DNA from: Oscillatoria sp. CS-180
GTDB taxonomy: Bacteria > Cyanobacteriota > Cyanobacteriia > Phormidesmidales > Phormidesmidaceae
Assembly (NCBI RefSeq): GCF_028330965.1
Contig: NZ_JAQMUB010000030.1
Span: forward strand, 49,532-113,531
Length of the DNA: 64,000 nucleotides
Reading direction: 5' to 3'
In this document: piece by piece, positions 36,842-46,926 of the stretch
How positions within the stretch are numbered: the first letter of the stretch is position 1
Layout: every line of letters starts with the position of its first letter
Position numbers and translations under genes: made by a program
Notes under the pieces: generated by a model
The model's database searches: none
Seen by the model: the letters and a program-made list of their open reading frames with translations, nothing else
Told to the model about the DNA's origin: nothing

Positions 36842-37366
36842 TTAAACGATTTGAGGTTGTTTACACTGGTTGGCTAGATCGTGTAGGCTCATCTGCTCGT
36901 ACTTCTCAAAGGGTTGATGAATCCAAGGGCTGTCGGCTAAATATTCAGCGTAGTAATCTGGCTTTGCCGATGAACAGGCTTTCTGCCAAAGAACAGCTGA
37001 GCGGATTTCGTCAATGTAGAAACCGTATTTGTGATGTAGCCACTGAATACTGCGTTCTAAAGTAGCCCCGGAATCGACTAGATCATCAACCAGCAGAATG
37101 TGGCTGCCGACACCAGCACTTGTCATACTCATATCTCTAGAGAAAACGATACTGCCCCTGGTTTGGTTGTTTTTGCCTCCGTAAGATGCCGTAGACAAAA
37201 TGGCCAGCGGGACATCAAATAGACGACAAAGAATATCGCCAACTCGGAGTCCCCCTTTGGCCAGGCAGACAATCTGGTTAAACTCCCATTCCGACTCATG
37301 GACTCGGAGCGCTAGGGTTTCAATCAGGGAGTAATAGTTCTCCCAGGTCACATGGAGATCAGACAT
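36842..37366 (-). CDS. Phosphoribosyltransferase family protein
   Basis: 174 residues. The PRPP-binding motif is at about 90-103 (ILLVDDLVDSGATLE), preceded by FNQIVCLAKGGLRVGDILCRL, a typical N-terminal block of purine phosphoribosyltransferases such as Gpt or hypoxanthine PRTs. It would convert a purine base and PRPP to the nucleotide, but the base is not defined. Divergent from the transporter gene, with 91 bases between starts. Confidence 0.88.
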   Translation of the reverse strand: MSDLHVTWENYYSLIETLALRVHESEWEFNQIVCLAKGGLRVGDILCRLFDVPLAILSTASYGGKNNQTRGSIVFSRDMSMTSAGVGSHILLVDDLVDSGATLERSIQWLHHKYGFYIDEIRSAVLWQKACSSAKPDYYAEYLADSPWIHQPFEKYEQMSLHDLANQCKQPQIV

Positions 37367-37457
37367 ATTTGCGATCGCAACAACGCCAGCATCAGCAGAT
37401 CAAGATTGAGCCATGATACAACCTGATATGCTCATCCTACTGAAGTGAGGCGCACTG

Positions 37458-38876
37458 ATGACCCAGGAATTTTCTGCATCTGATAACAAAAATGCTGCGC
37501 CGTTGAAACTACCAGTATGGACCAAGCTGGCTTACGGCATAGGAGACATGGGTGCAGGCATGACCTCCAACCTGATTGCTTTTTTCTTCCTGTTCTTTTT
37601 GACGGACGTGGCGGGCATCAATCCCCTGGCGGCTGGCACCGTATTGCTGCTGGGCAAAATATGGGATGCGGTCAATGATCCGCTAGTCGGCGTCTTGAGC
37701 GATCGCACCCAAACTCGCTGGGGACGGCGCTATCCGTGGATTTTCTTCAGTATCCTGCCTTTCGGCCTCACGTTTATCCTGATGTGGATTGTGCCGGGAG
37801 GCAGTTCGGGCTTCCGGTTTTGGTACTACGTGGCAGCCTCTATTCTGTTTCAAATCTTTTTCACTACCTCCAATCTGCCTTATACCACTCTGACGGCTGA
37901 GCTGAGTCAAGACTATGACGAACGCACAGACCTGACGAGCTTTCGTTTGGGCTTCTCTCTATTTGGAGCAATCTCAGCCCTCGCCTTGGGCAATGCTTTT
38001 TCCTCCACCATTGAAAACACCCGAGTTCTATACGCTGTGTTGGGGAGCGCTTGCGCAATCATTTCTATCATTTCTCTGCTTATCTGCGTGTTTGGCACCT
38101 ATCCCCACGCTCAAAAGGTGCAAGAGGCGATCGCGGCGACTCAAACCGCATCAGCACAGGAAGAAGAAATCCCTTTTCTAGAACAGTTGCAAATCGTCTT
38201 TAACAATCGAGCGTTTCTATATGTCGTAGGGATCTATCTCTTTGCCTGGTTAGCGCTTCAGGTAACAGCCAGCATCATTCCTTTCTACACTGTTTTTTGG
38301 ATGCAGTTAGACGACTTCTTTCTGCCTGCTCTGCTAGTACAGGGAACAGCCATCTTAATGATGTTGCCCTGCAATCTATTGAGCCGCAGAATTGGTAAAC
38401 AGGGGCTGTTCTTCCTGGGGATCGGCTCATGGCTAATTGTCCAAATCGGTTTGTTTTTCCTACAGCCGGGTCAAACAGGATTCTTGTATGCTCTCTGCGT
38501 GGCAGCAAGTTTTGGCGTGGCAACCGCCTACGTTGTGCCTTGGGCGATGCTTCCCGACGTTATTGAATTAGACGAGTTGCGAACCGGAAAACGGCGGGAG
38601 GGCATCTTTTATGCATTTATGACGCTACTGCAAAAAATCGGCTTAGCGGTCGGACTGTTTTTAGTGGGGGCAGCGCTAGAGTCATCCGGTTTTATGGCAG
38701 AAGCCGCAGTACAGCCAGAACGGGCGCTCTTGGCCATTCGTACCTTTATAGGGCCAGTGCCCTTAGTGCTGCTCTGCTGCTCGCTTGTCCTGTGCTATCT
38801 CTATCCCATCACGCGAACGGTACACAGCGAAATTTTGCTGAAGCTAGCTGAGCAGCGGCAGGGCCAAAAGGATTGA
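37458..38876 (+). CDS. GPH-type MFS sugar:cation symporter
   Basis: 472 residues with about 12 membrane spans. KLAYGIGDMGAGMTSNLIAF, GKIWDAVNDPLVGVLSDRTQ (helix 2 with the cation-binding Asp) and RWGRRYPWIF fit the glycoside-pentoside-hexuronide family (MelB-like). LPYTTLTAELSQDYDERTDL is the second conserved block. It would import a sugar with Na+ or H+; the substrate is unknown. No glycosidase is adjacent. Confidence 0.88.
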   Translation: MTQEFSASDNKNAAPLKLPVWTKLAYGIGDMGAGMTSNLIAFFFLFFLTDVAGINPLAAGTVLLLGKIWDAVNDPLVGVLSDRTQTRWGRRYPWIFFSILPFGLTFILMWIVPGGSSGFRFWYYVAASILFQIFFTTSNLPYTTLTAELSQDYDERTDLTSFRLGFSLFGAISALALGNAFSSTIENTRVLYAVLGSACAIISIISLLICVFGTYPHAQKVQEAIAATQTASAQEEEIPFLEQLQIVFNNRAFLYVVGIYLFAWLALQVTASIIPFYTVFWMQLDDFFLPALLVQGTAILMMLPCNLLSRRIGKQGLFFLGIGSWLIVQIGLFFLQPGQTGFLYALCVAASFGVATAYVVPWAMLPDVIELDELRTGKRREGIFYAFMTLLQKIGLAVGLFLVGAALESSGFMAEAAVQPERALLAIRTFIGPVPLVLLCCSLVLCYLYPITRTVHSEILLKLAEQRQGQKD

Positions 38877-38920
38877 TTCGAGGCAAACTTTATTCCTGCT
38901 TGATTTATAGCTGTAACCCA

Positions 38921-39748
38921 CTAACTATTAGACGTTTCCAAGGGGGATAATTGCTGCGACTGCTTGCGATTAGATTGCTTGGGTAGGAAGTTTAAGGATG
39001 CTAGACAGTCCGCTAAATCAATGTCTTTCTCTAGCAAACAGACATGTCCACTATGGGGTAATGCCCGAATAACAGCATTGGGAAGATACTGACTTAGCAG
39101 TCGCGCTTCTTTGTCGGAGGGGAAGAGGCGATCGCGACCGCTCGCTAAAAGTGCCGTTGGAGTTGAAAGTCGCTTGAGGTGATCAGGATTGGCCTCAAAG
39201 CGGTTCAGCATCTTGATACGCCAGGTCACACAACTTTGAGAAATCGGTCGAACTGTCTTGACAAAGAGATGGCGCTGAGTTTCATCGATGCGATCAAAAT
39301 TTGCCAACAGTGGCAGCGCAATTGCACCAGAGGTCTTGAACAACCATTCAGGCACTAGCTCTGAATATTGCGTTGTCCATCGTAACCAAGCCTGCCGGCG
39401 CAGTGCAGAAGCCGGATTGATGACCACCAGTCGACTCAGAATTTGAGGTGCCGTCAAAGCGACCTGTAGCGCTAAACACCCTCCAAAGGATTCTCCACAC
39501 AGATAGGTCAACCTTTTTCTTTGGGCGTGATAGATCAATTCCACAACAGATTGAGCAAGATCCTTCCAATCTTGACGATTGTTTTCGGGAATGCTCAGAC
39601 AGCGAACGTCAAAATAGCGGGAGAGCGACTGAATCTGAGACATGAACAACTTACCCGTACCATCCATCCCCGGCAGCATCACCAATAGGGGTTTTTCCAA
39701 TTGGGGAAAGCTGGGAGAAAATAATGATGGGGAGGATGAATGCTGCAT
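38921..39748 (-). CDS. Alpha/beta hydrolase (lipase-like)
   Basis: 275 residues. LLVMLPGMDGTGKLF is the oxyanion loop, YLCGESFGGCLALQVALTAP the nucleophile elbow (Ser in GESFGG, about 86), and LLASGRDRLFPS with HSGHVCLLEKD the late Asp and His. It begins 10 bases after the acyltransferase stop on the same strand, so the pair is an operon and a membrane-lipid role (esterase or thioesterase) is plausible. Confidence 0.87.
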   Translation of the reverse strand: MQHSSSPSLFSPSFPQLEKPLLVMLPGMDGTGKLFMSQIQSLSRYFDVRCLSIPENNRQDWKDLAQSVVELIYHAQRKRLTYLCGESFGGCLALQVALTAPQILSRLVVINPASALRRQAWLRWTTQYSELVPEWLFKTSGAIALPLLANFDRIDETQRHLFVKTVRPISQSCVTWRIKMLNRFEANPDHLKRLSTPTALLASGRDRLFPSDKEARLLSQYLPNAVIRALPHSGHVCLLEKDIDLADCLASLNFLPKQSNRKQSQQLSPLETSNS

Positions 39749-39758
39749 CAGCCTGTCT

Positions 39759-40499
39759 CTACAATGACTCCTGTAATAGCTTGTCTACTGCGGTCCAACA
39801 GCGTTCAGTTAATACTTGAGCATATTCCGTTCCTTGATGCCTTTGATACTTCTCGCGGTCCCCAGAGGTTACCCAAATTGGCTGGCCAATTCTGACTTCG
39901 ACCTCGCGATAGAGCACGACGGGATGACCGCCCCCTTTATGAAATAAAGACTCGCTGGGATCAAACCAGGCTAATAGACTCAGCGGGATAGGCGATTCGA
40001 AGCCTACTTCATTCGAAGCGATCGCAACAGGCAGTAACGCTAAGGGATCAATGGGTGCTCTCAGGGCTAAATGGGCAAACCCGCGACGGAACGGATTAAT
40101 CCACTGAGGGGGTTGTAACTGCACCATTGACTTAGCCCCTTCTGGGAAAATGCCCACCGCTTCACAACGCCGTAGACGCTGATAGCCTTGTCGAAACAAA
40201 CGTCGAGGCGACTCTAGGGGAAAGGCTCCAAACTGGTGAACGATATCTCGCAGAACAGGCACGTTCATCATGTACTGGTGACAGACAAAGGCAATCTCTT
40301 GGTCCAGTCCGACCATCAAAACAGGCGCGTCTAGCGGACTCCGATGATTGCTAACGACTAGAAGAGGCGCATTTTGTGGAATATGGTGCCGTCCAGATAC
40401 TCGTAGCTTGGTTCCTGTCAGTTGCAAAACCCAGTGAGAAAGATGAAGTGGGTCAGCACTATCAAGAAACGGCAGCTGAGACAATCGAAAATCTGACAT
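39759..40499 (-). CDS. 1-acyl-glycerol-3-phosphate acyltransferase-like protein
   Basis: 246 residues. The HX4D motif is NHRSPLD (about 52-58), followed by the FPLESPRR and GIFPEGAKSMVQL (EGxR-type) blocks. These are the acyl-acceptor binding motifs of the PlsC superfamily. The likely reaction is acylation of lysophosphatidate or another lyso-lipid. It leads a two-gene operon with the lipase-like hydrolase, so lipid remodelling is a fair inference. Confidence 0.87.
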   Translation of the reverse strand: MSDFRLSQLPFLDSADPLHLSHWVLQLTGTKLRVSGRHHIPQNAPLLVVSNHRSPLDAPVLMVGLDQEIAFVCHQYMMNVPVLRDIVHQFGAFPLESPRRLFRQGYQRLRRCEAVGIFPEGAKSMVQLQPPQWINPFRRGFAHLALRAPIDPLALLPVAIASNEVGFESPIPLSLLAWFDPSESLFHKGGGHPVVLYREVEVRIGQPIWVTSGDREKYQRHQGTEYAQVLTERCWTAVDKLLQESL

Positions 40500-40827
40500 G
40501 TATACGAAGGTATCTGGGTTGTCTTTGTACTTCTTAACATAGCAATTTTCATGAGATTATACAGGTATGGCTTCGCCTCATCGCCTATTCAAATAGGTAT
40601 CTAATATGCCTCTGACTCATGGATCCCAGAGACTTTTCCTGTTCGATTAACTCTTGCCAACGATGGATGAATTAGCACCCAGCTTCTGCTAGAACCAATA
40701 GTTGGGTACGGCAGCGTCCCCAAAATGGCCTGCTCATTTCAGCTTGTTAGACGTCATAAAGGTTGTCTTAAGGTCTCTGCTGTATCATTGACAGGACAAT
40801 TCATGCTCTTTTTTTGACGTATTTTTT
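40500..40827. other. Divergent promoter region, nothing further recognised
   Basis: The spacer between the acyltransferase (reverse) and metG (forward) should hold both promoters. No clear -35/-10 pair with normal spacing and no hairpin was found. Confidence 0.45.
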
Positions 40828-42420
40828 ATGGGTTCTGTCGGTAATCATCGCAATACTTTCGTCATTACAACGCCGCTTTATTACGTCAATGCGCTTCCCC
40901 ATATCGGCAGTGCCTACACAACAATTGCTGCCGATGCGATCGCTCGATTCCATCGCCTTCTAGGTCAACCTGTTCTGATGATCACAGGTACCGATGAGCA
41001 CGGGCAGAAAATTCAACGCACTGCCGAAGAACGGGGGATTGCTCCACAAATTCACTGTGATGAAATTGTCGATGGTTTTCAATCTCTTTGGAAATCCTTA
41101 AATATTGCCTACGATCGCTTCAGTCGCACCACAGCTCCCCGGCACGAAGCGATCGTTCGGGAATTTTATGACCGGGTTTGGGCCAGCGGCGATATCTACG
41201 AAGGACGACAGCAGGGGTGGTATTGCGTCTCTTGCGAAGAGTTCAAAGAAGAACGCGAACTGCTTGAAGGAAAACGCTGCCCTATTCACACAAATAAAAC
41301 AGTAGAGTGGCGAGACGAGCACAACTATTTCTTCAAGCTATCTAAATACCAAGAAAAATTGGCAGCTCTTTATGCCGAGCACCCCGATTTTATTCAACCC
41401 ACGACTCGTCGAAATGAAGTCCTGAATTTTGTCGAAAAAGGACTGCAAGATTTCTCAATTTCTCGTCTCAATCTTGATTGGGGTTTTCCGGTTCCTAATG
41501 ATCCCGATCAAACACTCTATGTCTGGTTTGATGCGCTGTTAGGTTATATGACAGCACTTTTAGACTCTGACAGTAAACCCACACTCGAAAATGCTCTAGA
41601 AAAATGGTGGCCTATCAACGTTCATTTGATTGGCAAAGACATCCTCCGCTTTCATGCCGTTTACTGGCCGGCAATGCTAATGTCTGCCGGATTGCCGATT
41701 CCTGGACGAGTCTTTGGGCACGGGTTTTTGACGAAAGATGGGCAAAAAATGGGCAAAAGCTTAGGAAATACGCTTGACCCCTTCGCTCTAGTTGATCAGT
41801 ACGGTGCTGATGCAGTTCGGTATTACTTCTTAAAAGAAATTGAATTTGGTCGGGACGGAGATTTCAATAAAACGCGGTTCATTAACGTTCTTAACGCAGA
41901 TCTGGCAAATGATTTAGGGAATTTGTTAAATCGTACGCTCAAGATGGCAGGCCGTTATTGTGGAAGCAGGATCCCAGATGTATCACTGGAAGCTTTTGCT
42001 GATGACCACGATCTTAAACTTAAAGGAGGCCGACTTTTAGAACAGGTTCAATCAGCATACGAGCATCTTGCCTTTAGCGAAGCCTGCGAAGCAATCTTTG
42101 GTCTAATACGCGCTAGTAACAAATACCTGGACGAAACCGCCCCTTGGACTCTTTTTAAGCAAGGTAAGCAGACTGAAACTGAAATTGCCTTATACGCTGT
42201 CCTTGAATCCGTCAGATTAGCGGGATATCTCCTCTCACCAATCGTGCCAAGCTTGGCCAACTCTATCTATACCCAACTAGGTTTTGAAGGTGATTTCAAC
42301 CGTGCTGACATCGGGCAGCTGTTCCCCTTTGAAGAGCACGGTGTTTGGGGGATGCTCACCCCGGGGCAACAGTTGGGAGAAGCCAGGCCACTTTTTCAGC
42401 GAATTGAACTCGAAAGCTAA
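40828..42420 (+). CDS. metG: Methionyl-tRNA synthetase
   Basis: 530 residues, the shorter form without a C-terminal tRNA-binding domain. The HIGH-type motif is PHIGSAYTTIAADAIARFH (about 24-42), KMSKS is DGQKMGKSLGNTLDP. CVSCEEFKEERELLE with GKRCPIH forms the zinc knuckle in the connective insert. It charges initiator and elongator tRNA-Met. It starts a forward run with labA-like, lptC and SUI1 genes, with spacers of about 80-140 bases. Confidence 0.96.
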   Translation: MGSVGNHRNTFVITTPLYYVNALPHIGSAYTTIAADAIARFHRLLGQPVLMITGTDEHGQKIQRTAEERGIAPQIHCDEIVDGFQSLWKSLNIAYDRFSRTTAPRHEAIVREFYDRVWASGDIYEGRQQGWYCVSCEEFKEERELLEGKRCPIHTNKTVEWRDEHNYFFKLSKYQEKLAALYAEHPDFIQPTTRRNEVLNFVEKGLQDFSISRLNLDWGFPVPNDPDQTLYVWFDALLGYMTALLDSDSKPTLENALEKWWPINVHLIGKDILRFHAVYWPAMLMSAGLPIPGRVFGHGFLTKDGQKMGKSLGNTLDPFALVDQYGADAVRYYFLKEIEFGRDGDFNKTRFINVLNADLANDLGNLLNRTLKMAGRYCGSRIPDVSLEAFADDHDLKLKGGRLLEQVQSAYEHLAFSEACEAIFGLIRASNKYLDETAPWTLFKQGKQTETEIALYAVLESVRLAGYLLSPIVPSLANSIYTQLGFEGDFNRADIGQLFPFEEHGVWGMLTPGQQLGEARPLFQRIELES

Positions 42421-42502
42421 CGGTGTCGTCTGTCAAATAAGGACAATTCAGCGCTTTTATTAATGCATTCTTTTCAACACCTCTTAATTAACGGAACTGT
42501 AG

Positions 42503-43129
42503 ATGATGTTAAACAACCACGATATGCTGAGCGAAGATCCGGTCTTTACGCCGGAGCAGGTATTAGAGAATCGAGGGCGAGTTGCTATCTTTATTGATGG
42601 CTCCAACCTTTTCTATGCAGCTCTACAGTTAGGTATCGAGATCGACTACACCAAGTTGCTCTGTCGGCTGACAGGAGGGTCTCGTCTATTTCGAGCCTTT
42701 TTCTACACAGGAGTTGACCGCACCAACGAAAAGCAGCAGGGGTTTCTGCTATGGATGCGTCGCAATGGCTATCGAGTCATCGCCAAAGACCTAGTACAGC
42801 TTCCCGATGGCTCAAAGAAGGCTAATCTAGACGTCGAAATCGCGGTCGATATGATGGCGCTAGTCGATTTTTATGACACGGCAGTGCTGGTCAGTGGAGA
42901 CGGGGATCTGGCTTATGCAGTGGATGCAGCAAGCTATCGAGGCGCCAGAATTGAGGTTGTTAGCCTACGCTCGATGACTAGCGATAGCCTGATCAACGTA
43001 TCTGATCGATACATTGATCTTGAAAACATCAAGGACGATATTAAAAAGCTGCCTCGTAACGGTGCATACACCTACCGCCCATTATCAGTCCATGAAGAAG
43101 AAGAGTTCAATAGCCAACAGCCTTCCTGA
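42503..43129 (+). CDS. LabA-like NYN domain protein
   Basis: 208 residues. The NYN (PIN-like) acid residues are visible: RVAIFIDGSNLFYAALQLGI (Asp at about 33), KANLDVEIAVDMMALVDFY and TAVLVSGDGDLAYAVDAASY. LabA, in Synechococcus elongatus, feeds back on KaiC-driven circadian expression; other members of the family may be RNA-cutting enzymes. The C-terminal 30 residues are polar. Start MMLNN at 42503 or 42506. Confidence 0.88.
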   Translation: MMLNNHDMLSEDPVFTPEQVLENRGRVAIFIDGSNLFYAALQLGIEIDYTKLLCRLTGGSRLFRAFFYTGVDRTNEKQQGFLLWMRRNGYRVIAKDLVQLPDGSKKANLDVEIAVDMMALVDFYDTAVLVSGDGDLAYAVDAASYRGARIEVVSLRSMTSDSLINVSDRYIDLENIKDDIKKLPRNGAYTYRPLSVHEEEEFNSQQPS

Positions 43130-43229
43130 TAATCTGAACCTTGATTTCTTCTAACAGCATTGATGGCGTGACCTTTCTTCTTTTAGGTGACTCCATCGCC
43201 AATACATTTACTTCATCGTTGACTTTTCC

Positions 43230-44384
43230 ATGAAACGACCCTATTGGTGGCTCTTTGGAGCAGTCATTTTGTTCGTCTTAGTCGCTGTAGGCTTGCGTAT
43301 CGGTCGTGATCCCAACGTAGCAGTTGATGACGCTTCAGAAGCCCCTGAAGAAGTGATCCCGGGCCTGACTTTAAGAGATGTCAGCCTGGAACAACAGACT
43401 GACGAGGGACAATTGCTTTGGAAGGTAGACGCCGCAGAAGTGACTTACAGTCCAGATCAGGAAGTTGCTAACCTGATTGATCTCGAAGGGGAACTTTACG
43501 AAGACGGCCAGTTGCTTTACCGTGTCAGCGCTGACAAGGGCATTATCCGTGACAACGGGCAAATCATTCTTTTAGAAGACAACATTACAGCAACAGGTAT
43601 TCAGAACCAGATGGTGCTTAAAGGGCAGAATCTGGAGTGGACGCCTGAAGACAGTATTCTCATTGTTCGCAACGGTTTGACAGGTGTTCACCCTCAACTT
43701 CGAGCGAAGGCTAATGAAGCTCGCATTTATGATTCTGAAAAGCGTATGGAATTTGAGGGGGATGTTGTGGCTACAACCATTGTAGAAGATCCTCAGGTGG
43801 AGCCTTGGTTCAAACTTCAAGGAGAGACTTTGCAGTGGAAGTGGGAAGAAGAAACCTTTGATAGCGATCAAGAACTGCGAGTAGAACGCTTCCAAAATGC
43901 AAAAGTGACTGAGGTCTTAGTCGGCCAGAAATCATTAGTGGAACTAGCGGAAAACCGAGTCACCATTACTGAAAACGTGAACGCGCAGCTGCTAGAGGTG
44001 CCGTTGAGCCTGACCAGCGATCAAGCTGTTTGGGAAATTGAAGAGCAGCTGATCCAAGCAGACGGCTCTGTCAGAGTCGTGGAACCCAAACAGCAAGTGA
44101 CGGTTACGTCGCAGCAGGGGACATTCAACCTAGAAGAACAAGTCGCTCGTTTTACCCAAGATGTTCTCGCGATCGGACAACGTAATAGCAGTCGCTTGAC
44201 CAGCAATAGCCTAACTTGGAATCTTGAAGACCAAACGGTTTTAGCAGAGGGGAACGTTAACTATCAGCAACTTGATCCCCAAGTTAAAATTCAAGGCCCT
44301 AGGGCTAGAGGTCGCATTGAGGAACAAACGGTGGTGATCGATGGGGGACAGGTTGTCACTGAGATCGTGCCCGATGTTCAATAA
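43230..44384 (+). CDS. lptC: LptC family lipopolysaccharide export protein
   Basis: 384 residues, long for the family. One N-terminal span (WWLFGAVILFVLVAVGLRIG) is followed by a repeated OstA/LptC beta-jellyroll: VDAAEVTYSPDQEVANLIDL, YRVSADKGIIRDNGQIILL, ARIYDSEKRMEFEGDVVAT and RVVEPKQQVTVTSQQGTFNL. E. coli LptC is about half this size; the extra length is a second set of repeats and is normal in cyanobacteria. It would pass LPS to the outer membrane through the LptA bridge. No lptA or lptB is in the window. Confidence 0.85.
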   Translation: MKRPYWWLFGAVILFVLVAVGLRIGRDPNVAVDDASEAPEEVIPGLTLRDVSLEQQTDEGQLLWKVDAAEVTYSPDQEVANLIDLEGELYEDGQLLYRVSADKGIIRDNGQIILLEDNITATGIQNQMVLKGQNLEWTPEDSILIVRNGLTGVHPQLRAKANEARIYDSEKRMEFEGDVVATTIVEDPQVEPWFKLQGETLQWKWEEETFDSDQELRVERFQNAKVTEVLVGQKSLVELAENRVTITENVNAQLLEVPLSLTSDQAVWEIEEQLIQADGSVRVVEPKQQVTVTSQQGTFNLEEQVARFTQDVLAIGQRNSSRLTSNSLTWNLEDQTVLAEGNVNYQQLDPQVKIQGPRARGRIEEQTVVIDGGQVVTEIVPDVQ

Positions 44385-44523
44385 TCCTGACGTCGTTGCT
44401 AAGAGCTTTTCTCTGGGCATGAACGATAGTAGGGTGGAAAGTTGTATTCCTGATAGCGGACCTCGTCTTGCTGGGTCCGGCTGTTGTGTTTGATTGAGGG
44501 CGCTTGAAGGGCACTTATTTGAT

Positions 44524-44883
44524 ATGAGTAAGCAGAAATCGTCGCGTTCTAAGCAACGAGACCGCGATCGCGTCGTCTATTCCGAATTTGCCACTGAGCG
44601 CTCCGCCGCAACTGAGCGTGGTGTCGCTGATTTACCTCCAGCCAAACAGACATTGAAGGTGCAAGTCAGTCGAAAAGGCAGAGGCGGAAAGACGGTTACC
44701 ATCATCAGTGGTTTTCAGCACCGTCCTGACACCCTTAAAACCCTTGCGAAAAAGCTAAAGGCTCAATGCGGCACTGGGGGAACAGCCAAAGAGGACATCA
44801 TCGAAATCCAAGGTGATCACGCTCAAACGCTGCTAGAAGCACTTCAAAAAGCTGGCTACACCGCAAAAAGGAGCGGCGGTTAA
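44524..44883 (+). CDS. SUI1/eIF1-like translation factor (YciH type)
   Basis: 119 residues from the ATG at 44524; the frame begins at 44494 with an unlikely 10-residue addition. A disordered basic N-terminus (KQKSSRSKQRDRDR) precedes the eIF1 fold: RGGKTVTIISGFQHRPDTLK, KLKAQCGTGGTAKEDIIEIQ and LEALQKAGYTAKRSGG. It is expected to act in start-codon choice. Its stop and the next start share a base (TAATG), so it is translationally coupled to the glycosidase gene. Confidence 0.92.
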   Translation: MSKQKSSRSKQRDRDRVVYSEFATERSAATERGVADLPPAKQTLKVQVSRKGRGGKTVTIISGFQHRPDTLKTLAKKLKAQCGTGGTAKEDIIEIQGDHAQTLLEALQKAGYTAKRSGG

Positions 44884-46889
44884 TGACGTTGAATTTAAGA
44901 GATGCTGATCAGCAGCCGTCTGCTTCAAATGCAAGAGCGGTTCGCAAAATGCGATCGCACCCGTATCATCGCTTTTTAACAGGCATCATGCTTGGCATGA
45001 TTTTGACCGTCGTCTGCGGGTGGTTCACTCCCCTGTTGGCCCAACCTCATGACCGTGTTACCCACACTATCCTGGCTCAAATCTTTCCCGACTCTCCTGT
45101 TACGACACCGTCTGAGCAGCCCGATTCAGCCCCTGATCTGGTAGAAGATTTTGTCCCCTCTATCCCTGTTGACATTGACGGACATTGGGCAGCGGACTGC
45201 CTATCTGAGCTAGCGGTTCGTGGCGCATTTCCCGTAAACGATTTGGAAGAATCCGACCTATTTGATGACCTATTAGATAATGATGTCGTTCTAGGTGTCA
45301 CCAGGGTTTATCCAGAGGCCCCTGCAACTTGGTCTGTTGTCGCCGATATCTTGAACCGCAATTTTCCGACCGGTGATGCTTATGGAGGAGCTACCGCAGT
45401 CGAGAGAGCATTGCAGTTACCGTCTCCCGTTACTGTTCTCTATACTTACCCTGGGCAATATTACGATCCTGACCGTGCTATTACACGGGTAGAGGTAATT
45501 ACGGCTCTGGCGGCTAAAGCAGGCTTGCCCTACACAGCCCGTGCTAACGAACTGGTCAGCAAAAGTTTGACTGACGGCGATCGCGTCCCCGATTTTGGAC
45601 TGGAGGGGGTTGCCGCTGCACTAGCTGCAGAAGTTCTTGTGAACTATCCTGAATCCCAAACCCTGGCTGGCGATCGTATTGCTACGCGCGGTGAAGTTGC
45701 TGCTCTGGTTTGCCAAGCAAAAAGTGGTTTGTTGCGATCAACTCTCTCTCCTTCATGGGTCGCCACACCTGCTGACCTACCCCCCCAAACTGAACCGGAG
45801 GAAGAGGTTCGCGGTGTTTGGCTAACCAATATTGATAGCGATGTTCTGTTCTCTCAAGAGAACTTGGCAGAGGGAATTCAACGACTCAAAGCGATGAATA
45901 TCAACACGCTTTATCCAGTTGTTTGGAATATGGGCTACACGCAGTATCCCAGTAGTTCAGCCGCTTATTGGTTAGGCCGAGAAAAGCGTCTCTGGCCCGG
46001 TGAAAATCCTCGCTTCGAACGCAATCAGGGCGATCGCGACATGCTGCAAGAGCTCATCGATTTAGCCCATGCTGAAGGTATGGCTGTTATCCCTTGGTTC
46101 GAATTTGGGTTTATGGCTCCGGCTGACTATGCTTTGCGGACGGAACGCCCCGAGTGGTTTACTCAACGGCAGGACGGTACTCAGGAAATTCAAATGGGTG
46201 AGGAAGTGTTCACGTGGATGAATCCATTCCATACCCAAACTCAACGGCTGTTATTGATTCTGATGGATGAAGTCCTCAAAAACTACGACGTTGAGGGTAT
46301 TCAAGTAGATGACCATTTAGGACTACCCGTAGACATGGGCTACGATCCCTACACTGTTGCGCTTTATGAAAAGGAGCACGATGGTCAGTCTCCGCCACTG
46401 GACTATACCGATCCTGAATGGATGCGTTGGCGGGCCGACAAGATTACCGAGTTTATGGGCAGCGTTCGACGAGTGATCGATCAGCGAAAACCTGGTGCGC
46501 TCTTGTCTGTTTCTCCAAATCCTTATCCGTTTTCCTATGCGCAATACCTTCAAGATTGGCCGCAGTGGGAAGCTGCTGGTTGGCTTGACGAGATCATTGT
46601 GCAGGTTTACCGGGACGATCTTGATCGATTTGCCTGGGAGCTTAACAAACCAGCGACCGTCGGAGCTAGCCAGACGACACCAACCAGCATTGGCTTGCTC
46701 AGTGGTTTACGGGGACGTCCTACTGATGTTGACTTGTTGACAGAGCAGTTGGAGGCAGTCCGCGATCGCGATTATGCCGGCGTATCCTACTTTTTCTACC
46801 AAAGCCTCTGGAACCCTGGACGCGAAACGGCTGAAGAGCGAAACAACCAGTTCAGAGCCTCTTTCTCTCAGTCTGCTCAACGCCCATAA
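44883..46889 (+). CDS. SLH-domain GHL10-type glycoside hydrolase
   Basis: 668 residues. The N-terminal ~60 residues are polar then hydrophobic (FLTGIMLGMILTVVCGWFTPLLA), a signal or anchor. Two SLH-like segments follow: DIDGHWAADCLSELAVRGAF (about 97-116) and ITRVEVITALAAKAGL, binding cell-wall polymer. The C-terminal half is the GHL10 barrel: EVRGVWLTNIDSDVLFSQENL, IPWFEFGFMAP, VEGIQVDDHLGLPVDMGYD and LLSVSPNPYPFS. It would act on a cell-surface glycan; the exact bond is unknown. Translationally coupled to the SUI1 gene. Confidence 0.88.
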   Translation: MTLNLRDADQQPSASNARAVRKMRSHPYHRFLTGIMLGMILTVVCGWFTPLLAQPHDRVTHTILAQIFPDSPVTTPSEQPDSAPDLVEDFVPSIPVDIDGHWAADCLSELAVRGAFPVNDLEESDLFDDLLDNDVVLGVTRVYPEAPATWSVVADILNRNFPTGDAYGGATAVERALQLPSPVTVLYTYPGQYYDPDRAITRVEVITALAAKAGLPYTARANELVSKSLTDGDRVPDFGLEGVAAALAAEVLVNYPESQTLAGDRIATRGEVAALVCQAKSGLLRSTLSPSWVATPADLPPQTEPEEEVRGVWLTNIDSDVLFSQENLAEGIQRLKAMNINTLYPVVWNMGYTQYPSSSAAYWLGREKRLWPGENPRFERNQGDRDMLQELIDLAHAEGMAVIPWFEFGFMAPADYALRTERPEWFTQRQDGTQEIQMGEEVFTWMNPFHTQTQRLLLILMDEVLKNYDVEGIQVDDHLGLPVDMGYDPYTVALYEKEHDGQSPPLDYTDPEWMRWRADKITEFMGSVRRVIDQRKPGALLSVSPNPYPFSYAQYLQDWPQWEAAGWLDEIIVQVYRDDLDRFAWELNKPATVGASQTTPTSIGLLSGLRGRPTDVDLLTEQLEAVRDRDYAGVSYFFYQSLWNPGRETAEERNNQFRASFSQSAQRP

Positions 46890-46926
46890 CGGGTTAGAGC
46901 ATATGTGTATTTCTCTCCTCGGCCTG

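Noticed and set aside
40761..40790. metG promoter TTGTCT...TATCAT
   Set aside because: The spacer is only 14 bases, too short for a normal sigma-70 promoter.
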